The notes beneath the pieces are model-generated. The model made no database searches, was not told where the DNA came from, and saw only the letters and a program-made list of their open reading frames with translations. Below are positions 1 to 9,189 of a DNA stretch of 64,000 nucleotides, one piece after another. Origin of the DNA: Dictyobacter vulcani (lineage in GTDB: Bacteria > Chloroflexota > Ktedonobacteria > Ktedonobacterales > Ktedonobacteraceae); assembly GCF_008974265.1 (NCBI RefSeq), contig NZ_BKZW01000001.1:3348001-3412000 (forward strand), given 5' to 3'. The translations under genes and the position numbers were made by a program. Within the stretch, counting starts at the first letter, position 1, and the number at the start of each line of letters is the position of its first letter.

Positions 1-1209
1 TTGTTTGGTCCGGCTTTAGCGCCTCTGTTTGGAATGACGCAGGCGACGCAGCCAGCCAATCCGATACCGCAGACTGCTGGTGTGGGACACACGCCGCCGC
101 TGCTCTCGATGGTCACAGACGGGGATGTCGGCCTGGTGAAGGAGGCTCCTTCTTATTCCGGGGTCATCGGCCGTCTCTATGCGGTGCAGACAACGACGGG
201 ACGCTCGCTATGGCAGGTCGCGCAACCTGTACGCGAGTTCGGAATGGCTGATGGTAAGGTGTATGTGTATAAAAGCACATATGTGCTGGCAGTGCTGAAT
301 CGACAGACGGGCGCGACGGTGTGGCAAAAGCAACTGGACGTGGATGCTGCGGTGGTTGGGACGCTGGAGCAACAGCTGTATGTGAGTGAGGGCGATCAAC
401 TGGCGGCGTATGATGTGAACACAGGCGCACGGCTCTGGAGTCGAACGCGGGTGGGGAGTTTTCTACAGGTGGATGCTGGCCGGATCTATACCTTTGCCAA
501 TAGCCGTACCGGTTGGGCCTTGCTGGCCTTGCGACCGCAGGATGGGAAGACGGTCCAGACCTATATGATGATGGATGTCTACCTGCGCTCGATCCAGATT
601 GAGCATGGCCTGGCGTATGTGGTGCAGGCCGATGGCGTCCTGTTTACGCTGCGGCTCACGGATCATCGCCAGCTATGGCGGCAGGCGCTACCAGACAACT
701 CGACGGTGGCTCGGATCCTGGATGGCCGTATCTATCTGGATATTTATGATCAGGGTAAGGACAACTTGATCGAGGTGCTGAATGGCAGCAATGGCCACCT
801 GCTCTGGAGCTATAGCTATGGCTATGTCTCAACCACCGATGTACAAAATGGGATTGTGTATGTGAGCGCGCATAGCAGTGTCAGCGCTTTACGGGTGGAG
901 ACAGGCCAGTTACTCTGGCACTACGAGACCGGCTTCCTGGATCCTGCGATTCAGATTAATGATGGCATCGTCTATATCAACTCGCTCTCCGCAGGCGTCA
1001 TCGATACCCTCAATGCCCGCACCGGCCAGCACATCTGGCACTATACCACTCCACAGGGAGGGAAAGGCCAGTCTATGATCCAGAACTTTATCGTCCACGT
1101 TGATGGGGGCATTGTGTATATTGCCGCCGTCAATAATTTTACGCTCAACGCTATCAATGCCAGCGATAAAAGCCTGCTCTGGAATACGCCCATCCATGTC
1201 AACACGTAA
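1..1209 (+). CDS. PQQ-binding-like beta-propeller repeat protein (5' end cut by window)
   Basis: The protein is built from repeated blades of about 40 residues, with recurring patterns such as TGRSLWQ, TGATVWQKQ, TGARLWSR and TGQLLWHYE. These are the Trp-docking motifs of the PQQ/quinoprotein-like propeller superfamily, which includes BamB-like proteins. About eight blades are visible, so the propeller is nearly complete. The frame is open to base 1 (TTG), so the true start, probably with a signal or membrane segment, likely lies upstream. No PQQ-dehydrogenase catalytic residues can be recognised. A structural or binding role outside the membrane is inferred from the family, and the ligand is unknown. 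No partner gene is adjacent. Confidence 0.75.
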   Translation: MFGPALAPLFGMTQATQPANPIPQTAGVGHTPPLLSMVTDGDVGLVKEAPSYSGVIGRLYAVQTTTGRSLWQVAQPVREFGMADGKVYVYKSTYVLAVLNRQTGATVWQKQLDVDAAVVGTLEQQLYVSEGDQLAAYDVNTGARLWSRTRVGSFLQVDAGRIYTFANSRTGWALLALRPQDGKTVQTYMMMDVYLRSIQIEHGLAYVVQADGVLFTLRLTDHRQLWRQALPDNSTVARILDGRIYLDIYDQGKDNLIEVLNGSNGHLLWSYSYGYVSTTDVQNGIVYVSAHSSVSALRVETGQLLWHYETGFLDPAIQINDGIVYINSLSAGVIDTLNARTGQHIWHYTTPQGGKGQSMIQNFIVHVDGGIVYIAAVNNFTLNAINASDKSLLWNTPIHVNT

Positions 1210-1536
1210 AGTTAGCGCTGGATGGGAACATGGTCCAGGGATGAATACCAGATCAGGAGGGAAAGTGACCTTCAGGCTATAGCGAACAAATTTCCAAACT
1301 GGTAAGAAAAGTGATTTATTCGTTCTGAAGCGGGTTCTCACGTCCTTTTAGCGCCATGTTTTTTTACGGTCCAAGCTCAAAAAACATGGTATAGTTTCAC
1401 TGATTGTGTTTTCAGAGGATTGCATATGTTAGCGTAATCGCTGCGGATTACCCCCGAGGGAGTAGAAGAGCATTGCATCTAGCTGGTAGGATAGAAGGGC
1501 TTGAACACAAGTCTTATAACAGAGAGAGGACCACCG
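1210..1536. other. Intergenic region with an A/T hairpin
   Basis: No convincing gene is present. An 11-bp inverted repeat lies at 1354-1364 and 1379-1389, with arms CCATGTTTTTT and AAAAAACATGG. It could terminate transcription of the propeller gene. The rest presumably holds the promoter of the gene starting at 1537. Confidence 0.5.
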
Positions 1537-2853
1537 ATGAACTGGCAAGGCGCTTTTCGTATTCTTATCCGCGTCATTTTTATTTTTGCGTATATAGCTT
1601 TCCTGGCGGCGTCGATCCGACATGTCGCCACATTTTTCCATAATTTTGAAGCAGATCCAAACGACTGGGTGAATCCTTATACGCTGGCAGTAAGCATTGA
1701 CCTGACGGCGCTGGTCCTTACAGTCGGTGTGATGTTTTTCCGAGGGAATATGCCCTGGTATGCGCAGGGTTTTACCTGGGTCTTTATCGTGGCGTTGACG
1801 GCCTTTAGCTGGTTTGTCAACTGGGAATATGCCATGACCTTCCAGGGCAATGATCTGCGTGTCAATGATACATTGAGGATGCTCAATCCTATTCTGGCCT
1901 CATCTTTTGCTTTCTTAAATCTGGCTTATTCGGTGGTGGCGGAGTTCTTTAGCTCTAAGAATAAGACTGCCGCTGAACTGGCTGCCGAAGTTGATGAACT
2001 GGAACTTCTGGAAGCGCAGCAGGTGCGCCTGGCTGAATATCGCGAGCGCACAAAGCAGCCGAGTATCATTCAACGTGTGAAAAAGACCGCCATCGAGGCT
2101 CGTGAGGCTGTCAATGAGGTCTTAACCGCAGAACAGATCGAGAATCAGCAGGTAACCGTCGCCAGTGCCGCTCAGCAGTTGACCCCGGCTATCCAGCCTG
2201 AGATCGTGGCCGAGACGCCTGTGCCTGCTATGGTGGCTACTGAGCAGCCACTGGCCAGTCAGAGTGTTGCGCCACTGACCCATGAGGAACCAGCCGCACC
2301 ACAGTTTGTACAACCTGAGGAGCCAGCCTTTGTTGCTCCCGTTGTAGGCGAACCACAGACAGAGACCGTACAGCCTGTCAACGAGGAAGTCGTGACCAGC
2401 GAACTGGTGGAGCGTAGCGAGGATGAGGAGAATCTGATTACCGAGCCACTATCCCTGGATGCTTATGAGTATACCGTCGAGACCCGCCAGGATAGCACGC
2501 AACTGGAGCCACTGGAGGATTTCACCCTGTCGCGAGATCATCCTCTCAGTGATGTCTTTCTGCCGGCCTGGGCAGGTGGCGAGGACACCAATACGTTCCT
2601 GACCTCCGAAGAGATGCAGCCGTATATCCCAACAAGTGATACTGGCTCGATGTCCAGGATCTCATCGGCCACCGGCAAATTGACACGCCGCAAACCGATG
2701 ACTGTTCCTGAAGCCGCCGAAGCTCTGGCACTCTCCGAGCGCCGGATCCGTGAGTTGCGCAGCCAGGGTATTCTGGTCACCGACGAGAGTAATAAAATCA
2801 AGGTTGCCAGCGTCAATGCCTATCTCGGCAAACGTAAAGTCAAAACAACATAA
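1537..2853 (+). CDS. Four-TM membrane protein with C-terminal excisionase-like helix-turn-helix
   Basis: The first ~130 residues contain four hydrophobic segments (about 10-28, 46-64, 72-90 and 110-130). A charged helical stretch follows, then a long Glu/Pro/Val-rich low-complexity linker (about 170-360). The last 50 residues form a MerR/excisionase-type HTH (VPEAAEALALSERRIRELR). The layout places a DNA-binding domain on a long tether at the inner membrane face. The N-terminal half resembles DUF2637-like membrane modules by eye only. ATG 1537 is chosen because AGAGAGGA lies just upstream; an in-frame TTG at 1501 lacks a ribosome site. No function is assigned, and DNA tethering or transmembrane signalling is speculation. 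Confidence 0.6.
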   Translation: MNWQGAFRILIRVIFIFAYIAFLAASIRHVATFFHNFEADPNDWVNPYTLAVSIDLTALVLTVGVMFFRGNMPWYAQGFTWVFIVALTAFSWFVNWEYAMTFQGNDLRVNDTLRMLNPILASSFAFLNLAYSVVAEFFSSKNKTAAELAAEVDELELLEAQQVRLAEYRERTKQPSIIQRVKKTAIEAREAVNEVLTAEQIENQQVTVASAAQQLTPAIQPEIVAETPVPAMVATEQPLASQSVAPLTHEEPAAPQFVQPEEPAFVAPVVGEPQTETVQPVNEEVVTSELVERSEDEENLITEPLSLDAYEYTVETRQDSTQLEPLEDFTLSRDHPLSDVFLPAWAGGEDTNTFLTSEEMQPYIPTSDTGSMSRISSATGKLTRRKPMTVPEAAEALALSERRIRELRSQGILVTDESNKIKVASVNAYLGKRKVKTT

Positions 2854-3146
2854 GTACGTCCCGTTTATAACTTCCAGGTGGTGAGTGTAGCGCTTCTTGT
2901 CAGACTCACCACCATTGCCACGCCCCCTGATTTTTATCACCAGTACACTACCCTTTCAGGGGGTCCTTTATGCTGAAATATGTAGTAATCTCCCTGAATT
3001 AATGATATTATGGTGGCACAAAAGAGAGTATCTATCGTGTGCTATATATCTATAGCTGCTTCCAGTTACAAAGAAATCTTAATCACACCAATAACGAAAA
3101 ACCTATGGTAACGTACTCATTTGGTAGAAAGATGTAACGAATAGCG

Positions 3147-4430
3147 ATGTCGATTCAAAAGTTTTTTAAATTATATTTTGCTGGCATCATCGTGTTTTGC
3201 GTGGCCCTGATCGTCCGCATCGGTTATAATGTATTCGTTGGACATAATTACCAGCCTTTATTTGATGCGCATTTTTTTCGCGATACGGGCTTAAATCTGG
3301 TCCATGAGGGATGTTTTTGTCTGCCCGCGCATGTGCATTCGGTTGGACGCGCTCCGATCTGGCCTACAATCATCGGTCTTATTTCTGTCCCATTCGGAAC
3401 CTCAACCCTGTATCCACGCCTGTTCCTGTGCCTCACGGGCGCGCTTACATGTGTCATTATCTATCTGTTCGCCCAGAATCTGTTTGGACGGCGTGTCGCC
3501 CTGATTACTGGCCTGCTGGCCGCCATCTATCCAGGTATGTTTATCTATGATGGCTGGCTCTATTCAGAGGGCTTCTATACCTTTGTACTGACCTGCTTCA
3601 GCTACTCATTGTATAAAGTACTGCAGACCAAAAAAATCGCCTGGATGATCGCGAGTGGCTTCTTTATTGCTGCATGTGCCCTGACACGACCCAATGGCTT
3701 GATTCTGATCGGACTGGTTTTCCTCTGGGCGCTTGCGCTGTGCGTGGCTAAAGGTATCTCCTGGAAAAAAGGTATCCAGACGTTCGTGATTGCGACCCTG
3801 GTTGCCTCCCTCTTCATCATTCCGTGGACTATTCGCAATTATAATGTGACCGGAAAAATCATCCCGATCGAGGTCAGCGAAGGCGCGACCATTGCTGGCT
3901 CCTATAACGATACTGTGCTGAAAGAAAATCCTTATGGCTATGGTATGTGGATGCCCCAGCATTACATCTCACCACCGCTGAAGGACAATAAGGATGCCAC
4001 GGAGACTGAGGCTGGTCTGCATTGGATTCGCACTCACCTCAGCTCGATGCCGTATCTGTTGACGCTACACTTCGCGAACCTGTGGGTTCCGTACACTTCG
4101 GAGTTAGGGTTGCCGATGATGCAGAATCCGGGCGCGATCTCGTCGCGTATTGTCTGGAATATGGTCTGGATCATGACACCCATCATCATCGCAGTGGCGG
4201 CGCTGGGCCTGCTGCTGACCTGGCGGCGCTGGAAAGAACTGCTGGTGGTCTACCTGCTCATTCTGCTGACGTGTGCGACCTGTATCGCGTTCTATGGTAG
4301 CTCGCGCTTCCGCGCACCGATTGAGCCCCTGCTGATCCTCTTAACGGGAGCCTGTATCTGGTGGTTCAGTAGCGATGCTCCGGGCTCGTTACGCTATTAT
4401 CGCCAGCATAAAACATGGCGCGAGGAGTAA
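3147..4430 (+). CDS. GT-C (ArnT/PMT-like, family 39) membrane glycosyltransferase
   Basis: This 427-residue polytopic membrane protein has about ten hydrophobic helices. An early loop contains DAHFFRDTGLNLVHEG, resembling the acidic first periplasmic loop of GT-C enzymes that use polyprenyl-phosphate sugars. A segment RIGYNVFVG and a later TRPNGLILIG/PWTIRNY stretch are typical of the ArnT/PMT-like superfamily. The expected role is transfer of a sugar from a lipid-phosphate donor onto a lipid or protein at the outer membrane face. The acceptor cannot be predicted. The gene stands alone, preceded by an AT-rich region and followed by a tRNA on the other strand. Confidence 0.7.
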   Translation: MSIQKFFKLYFAGIIVFCVALIVRIGYNVFVGHNYQPLFDAHFFRDTGLNLVHEGCFCLPAHVHSVGRAPIWPTIIGLISVPFGTSTLYPRLFLCLTGALTCVIIYLFAQNLFGRRVALITGLLAAIYPGMFIYDGWLYSEGFYTFVLTCFSYSLYKVLQTKKIAWMIASGFFIAACALTRPNGLILIGLVFLWALALCVAKGISWKKGIQTFVIATLVASLFIIPWTIRNYNVTGKIIPIEVSEGATIAGSYNDTVLKENPYGYGMWMPQHYISPPLKDNKDATETEAGLHWIRTHLSSMPYLLTLHFANLWVPYTSELGLPMMQNPGAISSRIVWNMVWIMTPIIIAVAALGLLLTWRRWKELLVVYLLILLTCATCIAFYGSSRFRAPIEPLLILLTGACIWWFSSDAPGSLRYYRQHKTWREE

Positions 4431-4522
4431 GGGATTCTTTTAGCTGCGGGTGCTTCTTCATAAGTTATGGAGAGGCACTTTTTTTGTGGTAAATTGGGTG
4501 GGGTGGATAAGACAAAAAAAAG

Positions 4523-4595
4523 CGCGCCCAGCAGGGTTCGAACCTGCGGCCAACCGCTTAGAAGGCGGTTGCTCTATCCACTGAGCTATGGGCGC
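4523..4595 (-). tRNA. tRNA-Arg (anticodon TCT)
   Basis: On the minus strand a 73-nt cloverleaf folds completely: acceptor GCGCCCA/TGGGCGC, D-arm GCTC/GAGC, anticodon stem ACCGC/GCGGT with loop CTTCTAA, and T-arm GCAGG-TTCGAAC-CCTGC. The anticodon is TCT, which reads AGA/AGG. CCA is not encoded. A run of eight T follows the 3' end and probably terminates transcription. Confidence 0.95.
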
Positions 4596-4630
4596 TTACA
4601 TGAAGGATGAGGTGCATCCTGTGTTTTTTC

Positions 4631-4660
4631 ATAATAACAAGGATGATTGTGTACTGTCAA
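4631..4660 (-). promoter_or_regulatory. Promoter of the tRNA-Arg gene
   Basis: On the minus strand a perfect -35 TTGACA (4655-4660) is followed after 18 bp by TATTAT (4631-4636). This places the start just upstream of the tRNA 5' end. Confidence 0.65.
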
Positions 4661-4691
4661 GTACTTGAGTCCTGAATTTTGGGGGATATGG

Positions 4692-4787
4692 TTGTACGCG
4701 GAGAGGCCGCAGGCGTGAGGCCTGCCGTTACGTTGGGGATATGGTCGTACGCGAAGGGGTTACAGCGACAAGCGCTGTCGGTACGGG
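4692..4787. repeat. Family B REP-like repeats (two copies)
   Basis: Two GC-rich degenerate copies of the family B palindromic element lie side by side, sharing GTACGCG and CTGCCG/CTGTCGGTACG ends. They sit between the tRNA and the sufB promoter. Better copies occur near 10.8, 28.9, 29.4 and 42.9 kb. Confidence 0.5.
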
Positions 4788-4797
4788 CTGTTCAGCC

Positions 4798-4826
4798 TTG
4801 ACATTGATGCTAAAAGCTCCTATAAT
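4798..4826 (+). promoter_or_regulatory. Consensus sigma-70-type promoter of sufB
   Basis: TTGACA at 4798-4803 and TATAAT at 4821-4826 are both perfect and separated by the optimal 17 bp. The start would be near 4833, giving a leader of about 90 nt before sufB. Confidence 0.85.
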
Positions 4827-4923
4827 ACAATTAAATCCGAGTTCAGAAGTAAGGATTAACCAACAAGGAAAGCACGTGGCTTTCTATGTCTCAGATAGAA
4901 TCAGCCAGCAAGTGGAGTGAATC

Positions 4924-6324
4924 ATGAGTCAAGCATTTGAATTGGAACAGGGTAACTACAGTGCTGGGTTCCATGTAAAAGAAAATTATACATATAAGTC
5001 CGAACGCGGACTGACCCGCAAGGTCGTCGAGCAGATTTCCGAGATGAAGGGCGAACCCAGTTGGATGCGTGACTTCCGCCTCAAGAGCTTCGACCTCTAT
5101 GAGAAGCGTCCAATGCCCACCTGGGGAGCTGATCTGTCCGGCATCAATTTCGATGATATCTTCTATTATATTAAGCCGGTTGCCCAGCAGGGTAAGAATT
5201 GGGATGATATTCCCGCCGAGATTAAAGATACCTTTGATCGCCTGGGTATTCCTCAGGCCGAACAGAAGTATCTGGCCGGTGTGACGGCTCAGTATGAGAG
5301 TGAGGCCGTCTATCACAAGGTGCGCGAAGACCTTGAGAAGCTCGGTGTGATCTTCACCGATATGGATACCGCGCTGCGTGAGTATCCCGATATCATTAAA
5401 GAGCACTTTGGCTCGATCATTCCACCATCCGATAATAAATTCGCGTCCCTCAATAGCGCGGTCTGGAGTGGTGGTAGCTTCGTGTATGTGCCACGCAACG
5501 TGCGTGTAGAGGTGCCTCTGCAGGCATACTTCCGTATTAATGCACAGAATATGGGCCAGTTCGAGCGTACGCTGATTATCGCCGAGCCCGGTTCCTATGT
5601 GCACTACGTTGAGGGCTGTACTGCACCAAGCTATACCAGCGATAGCCTGCACAGCGCCGTCGTTGAGATCAAAGCCATGGAAGGCGCTCGCGTTCGCTAT
5701 ACGACGATCCAGAACTGGTCCAAGAACGTGTATAACCTGGTCACCAAGCGTGCCGCCGCCTACCGCGATGCTACGATGGAATGGGTTGATGGTAACCTGG
5801 GATCCAAAGTCACCATGAAGTATCCGGCTATCCTGTTGATGGAGCCAGGTGCACGCGGTGATGTGTTGTCGGTCGCTTTTGCGAACGATGGTATGCACCA
5901 GGATGCCGGCGCGAAGATCACCCACCTGGCCCCGCATACGACCTCACAGATCCTGTCGAAGTCGGTCTCAAAGGGCACAGGCCGTTCCTCATACCGTGGA
6001 CTGGTCCGTATCAATCCAGGTGCGCATCACACCAAGTCAAGCGTGCGTTGTGACGCTCTCTTGCTGGATGAGAACGCCCGTACAGATACGTATCCAACCA
6101 TTCGCGTTGAAGAGAACCAGACCGAGATCGGCCACGAGGCCACCGTCTCCAAAGTCGGCGATGACCAACTCTTCTACCTGATGAGCCGTGGTCTGGATGA
6201 GTCCGAGGCCTACTCACTCATCGTCAATGGTTTCATCGAGCCAATCACCAAAGAGCTCCCGATGGAATATGCCGTTGAACTCAATCGCCTGATCCAGCTG
6301 GAGATGTCCGGTAGCGTAGGCTAG
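4924..6324 (+). CDS. sufB: Fe-S cluster assembly scaffold protein SufB
   Basis: The 466-residue protein matches SufB along its full length. Recognisable segments include [13 protein letters not shown] near the N-terminus, [12 protein letters not shown], the CTAPSY segment, the central beta-helix, and near the end [20 protein letters not shown], a SufB/SufD family hallmark. SufB forms the SufBC2D scaffold on which Fe-S clusters are built with sulfur from SufS. No sufC, sufD, sufS or sufU lies nearby, so this copy is transcribed alone from its own strong promoter and is followed by a terminator. GTGGAGTG upstream serves as ribosome site. Confidence 0.95.
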   Translation: MSQAFELEQGNYSAGFHVKENYTYKSERGLTRKVVEQISEMKGEPSWMRDFRLKSFDLYEKRPMPTWGADLSGINFDDIFYYIKPVAQQGKNWDDIPAEIKDTFDRLGIPQAEQKYLAGVTAQYESEAVYHKVREDLEKLGVIFTDMDTALREYPDIIKEHFGSIIPPSDNKFASLNSAVWSGGSFVYVPRNVRVEVPLQAYFRINAQNMGQFERTLIIAEPGSYVHYVEGCTAPSYTSDSLHSAVVEIKAMEGARVRYTTIQNWSKNVYNLVTKRAAAYRDATMEWVDGNLGSKVTMKYPAILLMEPGARGDVLSVAFANDGMHQDAGAKITHLAPHTTSQILSKSVSKGTGRSSYRGLVRINPGAHHTKSSVRCDALLLDENARTDTYPTIRVEENQTEIGHEATVSKVGDDQLFYLMSRGLDESEAYSLIVNGFIEPITKELPMEYAVELNRLIQLEMSGSVG

Positions 6325-6368
6325 TCGGCGAGCGGTCCAGGACCGTTTATCCACGATAATAAAGAGAA

Positions 6369-6398
6369 AGAGCTTCCCACACCGGGAGGCTCTTTTTT
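6369..6398 (+). terminator. Intrinsic terminator after sufB
   Basis: A 10-bp stem (AGAGCTTCCC / GGGAGGCTCT, one G-U pair) with loop ACACC is followed by a run of T. Confidence 0.85.
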
Positions 6399-6441
6399 GT
6401 GTCATAAATGGAAAGGGAAAATGTAAAAAGGGACATGACAT

Positions 6442-6577
6442 GTAGGTTCGACCCTCGCGGTCGATTGTCCTGGCCTATGATAACGCCTATTCAAATATGA
6501 TTCATTTGAGGTATGGATCGCGCTGTAGCGAGCATAGGTCGAGAGAGAGCATAATCGACCGCGAGGGTCGAACCTAC
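6442..6577. repeat. Family A palindromic element, long-hairpin form
   Basis: A 25-bp perfect inverted repeat lies at 6442-6466 and 6553-6577 (GTAGGTTCGACCC...GATT and its complement). It flanks 86 bp with smaller internal inverted repeats such as TCAAAT...ATTTGA. The whole unit could fold into one hairpin of about 136 nt. The internal segment TATGATAACGCCT recurs as CACGATAACGCCT near 11.44 kb beside another family A copy. No coding capacity is credible. Confidence 0.75.
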
Positions 6578-6699
6578 GTTTCGTTTGGGGAAGGATTGCC
6601 GTTTTGGGGTTGGTATGAAAGAATAGATGGGAAAATAAGGGTAACAAGGGGCTATGGCTATTTTTGTTACGCTGAAATAAAAGAATTAAAGGAAGTTGT

Positions 6700-7374
6700 A
6701 TGCAGATTGATATTCCGCAAAGCTGGCATGAGCATCTGGCTGATGAATTTGAGAAGCCGTATTTCCAGAAGTTGGCGCAGTTTGTTGATGAGGAGCGTCA
6801 AAAATATACGGTGTTTCCTCCTGAGGAGGATGTGTTTTCGGCTTTTCAGCATACACCTTATGAGAATGTAAATGTGTTTCTGCTGGGTCAGGATCCTTAT
6901 CATGATAATAATCAGGCCCATGGTCTCTGCTTCTCGGTACGCCCGGGGATCAAGCCACCGCCGTCGCTGGTGAATATGTTGAAGGAGTTGCGCGAGGATC
7001 AGGGCTGTACGATTCCGAATAATGGCTATCTGGTGCCGTGGGCGGATCAGGGGTTGATGTTTAATGCGGTACTGACCGTACGCGCCCATCAGGCGAATTC
7101 GCATAAGAATCATGGCTGGGAAACCTTCACGGACCATGTGATCCGCGTGGTGAATGCGAAGGAGAGTCCGGTGATCTTTGTGCTGTGGGGAGGCTATGCG
7201 CAGAAGAAGAAGGCTTTGATCGATACGAGCCGTCATACGATTATCGAGTCGGCCCATCCATCACCGCTGTCGGCGCGCAATGGCTTTTTCGGCAGTCGCC
7301 CCTATAGCAAAATTAATCAGGCGCTCAAGGCGGCTGGCAAGCCTGAGATCGATTGGCAATTGCCGAATCTCTGA
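6700..7374 (+). CDS. ung: Uracil-DNA glycosylase, family 1
   Basis: At 224 residues it has the normal family 1 length. The water-activating motif GQDPYH occupies residues 63-68 with catalytic Asp65, and the DNA-intercalating motif HPSPLS starts at His186. It removes uracil from DNA to begin base excision repair. The ATG at 6700 has AAGGAAG eight bases upstream. It is flanked by two family A repeats, the downstream one forming a hairpin that may end the transcript. Confidence 0.97.
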   Translation: MQIDIPQSWHEHLADEFEKPYFQKLAQFVDEERQKYTVFPPEEDVFSAFQHTPYENVNVFLLGQDPYHDNNQAHGLCFSVRPGIKPPPSLVNMLKELREDQGCTIPNNGYLVPWADQGLMFNAVLTVRAHQANSHKNHGWETFTDHVIRVVNAKESPVIFVLWGGYAQKKKALIDTSRHTIIESAHPSPLSARNGFFGSRPYSKINQALKAAGKPEIDWQLPNL

Positions 7375-7389
7375 GGTACGGTCCGTGTC

Positions 7390-7422
7390 ACGTAGGTTCG
7401 ACCGCAAGGGTCGAACCTACGT
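7390..7422. repeat. Family A repeat, short perfect palindrome
   Basis: ACGTAGGTTCGACC and its exact complement form a 14-bp stem around GCAAG. It lies 16 bp after the ung stop codon and is followed by TTTCG, so it may double as a terminator. Confidence 0.75.
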
Positions 7423-7496
7423 TTTCGCCAGAGCGTGTACAATATGGAGGATGGAATCATGATGTATGTTTATCCATCCTCTTTTTGGTGACTTGC

Positions 7497-9148
7497 ATGA
7501 GCGAAAGAAGCGAGCTGATGACTTCGAGGACAAAAGGTTTCTGGATTCTCCTGGCGACTATTCTGGGTTCGAGTATGGCGTTTATTGATGGAAGTGTGGT
7601 GAATGTGGCGATGCCGCGTATTCAGCTTGAACTTAATGCCAGCGCGGCCAGCGTGCAGTGGGTCGTAGAGGCCTATGCGTTATTTCTGGGGGCGTTGATT
7701 CTGGTTGGCGGTTCGATGGGAGATCTCTTCGGGCGCAAGCGGATGTTTGCGCTGGGGATTGTGATTTTCGCGGCTGCCTCGGTCTGGTGTGGCCTGACCT
7801 CGGATATTACGCAGTTAGTGGTGGCGCGGGCCGTCCAGGGGATCGGGGGCGCGCTGCTGACACCTGAGAGTCTGGCCATCTTGCGGGCCTCCTTTGATGA
7901 GGGGCAGCGCGGTAAGGCGATCGGTATGTGGTCGGCGTTCTCGGCGATTACTTCGGCGCTGGGACCTGTGCTGGGGGCTGGCTGGTGCAATATGCTTCGT
8001 GGCGCTGGATCTTCTTTATTAATCTTCCGTTTGCGATCATTGTGCTGGTGGTGCTCTATTTCTTTGTGCCGGAGAGCCGTGGCGAGCAGGCTAATCGCCA
8101 CCTGGATCTCGCGGGTGCCTTCCTGGCCACCATTGGACTGGGCCTGCTGGTGTTTGGATTGATCGAGGCCAATACCTATGGCCTGGTCCATCCGCTTGTC
8201 GTAGGCTGTGTGCTGGGTGGCATTATTGCCCTGATCGCTTTCATCATGGTCGAGCGCCGCAGTCCAGCGCCGATGATGCCCTTACAACTGTTTCAGTCGC
8301 GTCTCTTTAGTGGCACTAACCTGTTGACCTTCTTCCTCTATGCCGCGCTGGGTGCGACGCTGTATTTTCTGCCCTTTAACCTGATGCGCGTCCAGGGCTA
8401 TACGCCTACTGCAGCTGGCTCGGCCCTGTTGCCCTTTACGCTGCTGATGTTCACGCTCTCGCGCTGGTCCGGCGGACTGGTGGTGCGCTATGGGGCGCGG
8501 CTGCCGCTGGTCGTAGGACCAATCATCGTAGGATGTGGCTATCTCCTGTTTGCTGTTCCAGGGATCGGTGGTAGCTATTGGACGACGTACTTTCCGGCGG
8601 TGGTGGTGCTGGGATTGGGAATGTCGATTACGGTGGCGCCGCTGACGACGACGGTGATGGGGGCGGTCGAAGATCAATATGCTGGTACCGCCTCGGGCAT
8701 CAATAATGCGGTGGCGCGTATCGCTGGTCTGCTGGCGATTGCTATCTTCGGGCTGGTGGTCCTCTCTACCTTTAATCTCGCCCTGGATAATCGCCTGGCC
8801 ACTCAGAACGTGTCAACTGCTACCAGTCAGCTACTGGATACCGAGCGTCCCAAACTGGCGGCGGCCGTGGTTCCTGCCAGTGTGGATGCGCCTACGCGGG
8901 CCAGATTGCAACAGGATATCTCAGAGTCCTTTATCACCGGTTTCCGGGTCGCCTCGTTTATCTCGGCCGGCCTGGCCTTTGCCAGCGCAGTTTGTGCCGC
9001 TGTGACCGTGCCCTCACACCGTAGGGCTATACAAAAGGCCAGACAAGAGCGAGAATGTGGGGATAACGCGTGTACACTTATGTATGCCCATAGCGAGATT
9101 GAACTGGCGCATGACGCGGATATGTCCGATGCGAGCCAGAAATCTTGA
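7497..9148 (+). pseudogene. DHA2-family (EmrB/QacA-like) MFS drug efflux transporter, frameshifted
   Basis: The first frame gives typical 14-TM DHA2 sequence: SMAFIDGSVVNVAMPRIQ (TM1 and motif), GSMGDLFGRKRMFA (motif A), and GIGGALLTPESLAI. It continues to GPVLG at about 7972. The second frame resumes at once with GGWLVQYASWRWIFFINLP and runs to 9148. One extra G in the G5 run at 7973-7977 would restore one protein of about 550 residues, the normal family length. This is either a real pseudogene or a base-calling error. ATG 7497 or ATG 7518 could be the start. The substrate is unknown; multidrug export by proton antiport is the family role. Confidence 0.8.
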
Positions 9149-9189
9149 TAATAGTAGTATTGTAGCTTTATTTTGTTGGAGTGTTTTGT

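Noticed and set aside
4891..5937. Long open frame antisense to sufB
   Set aside because: It shadows a highly conserved gene, has no family resemblance and has no ribosome site.
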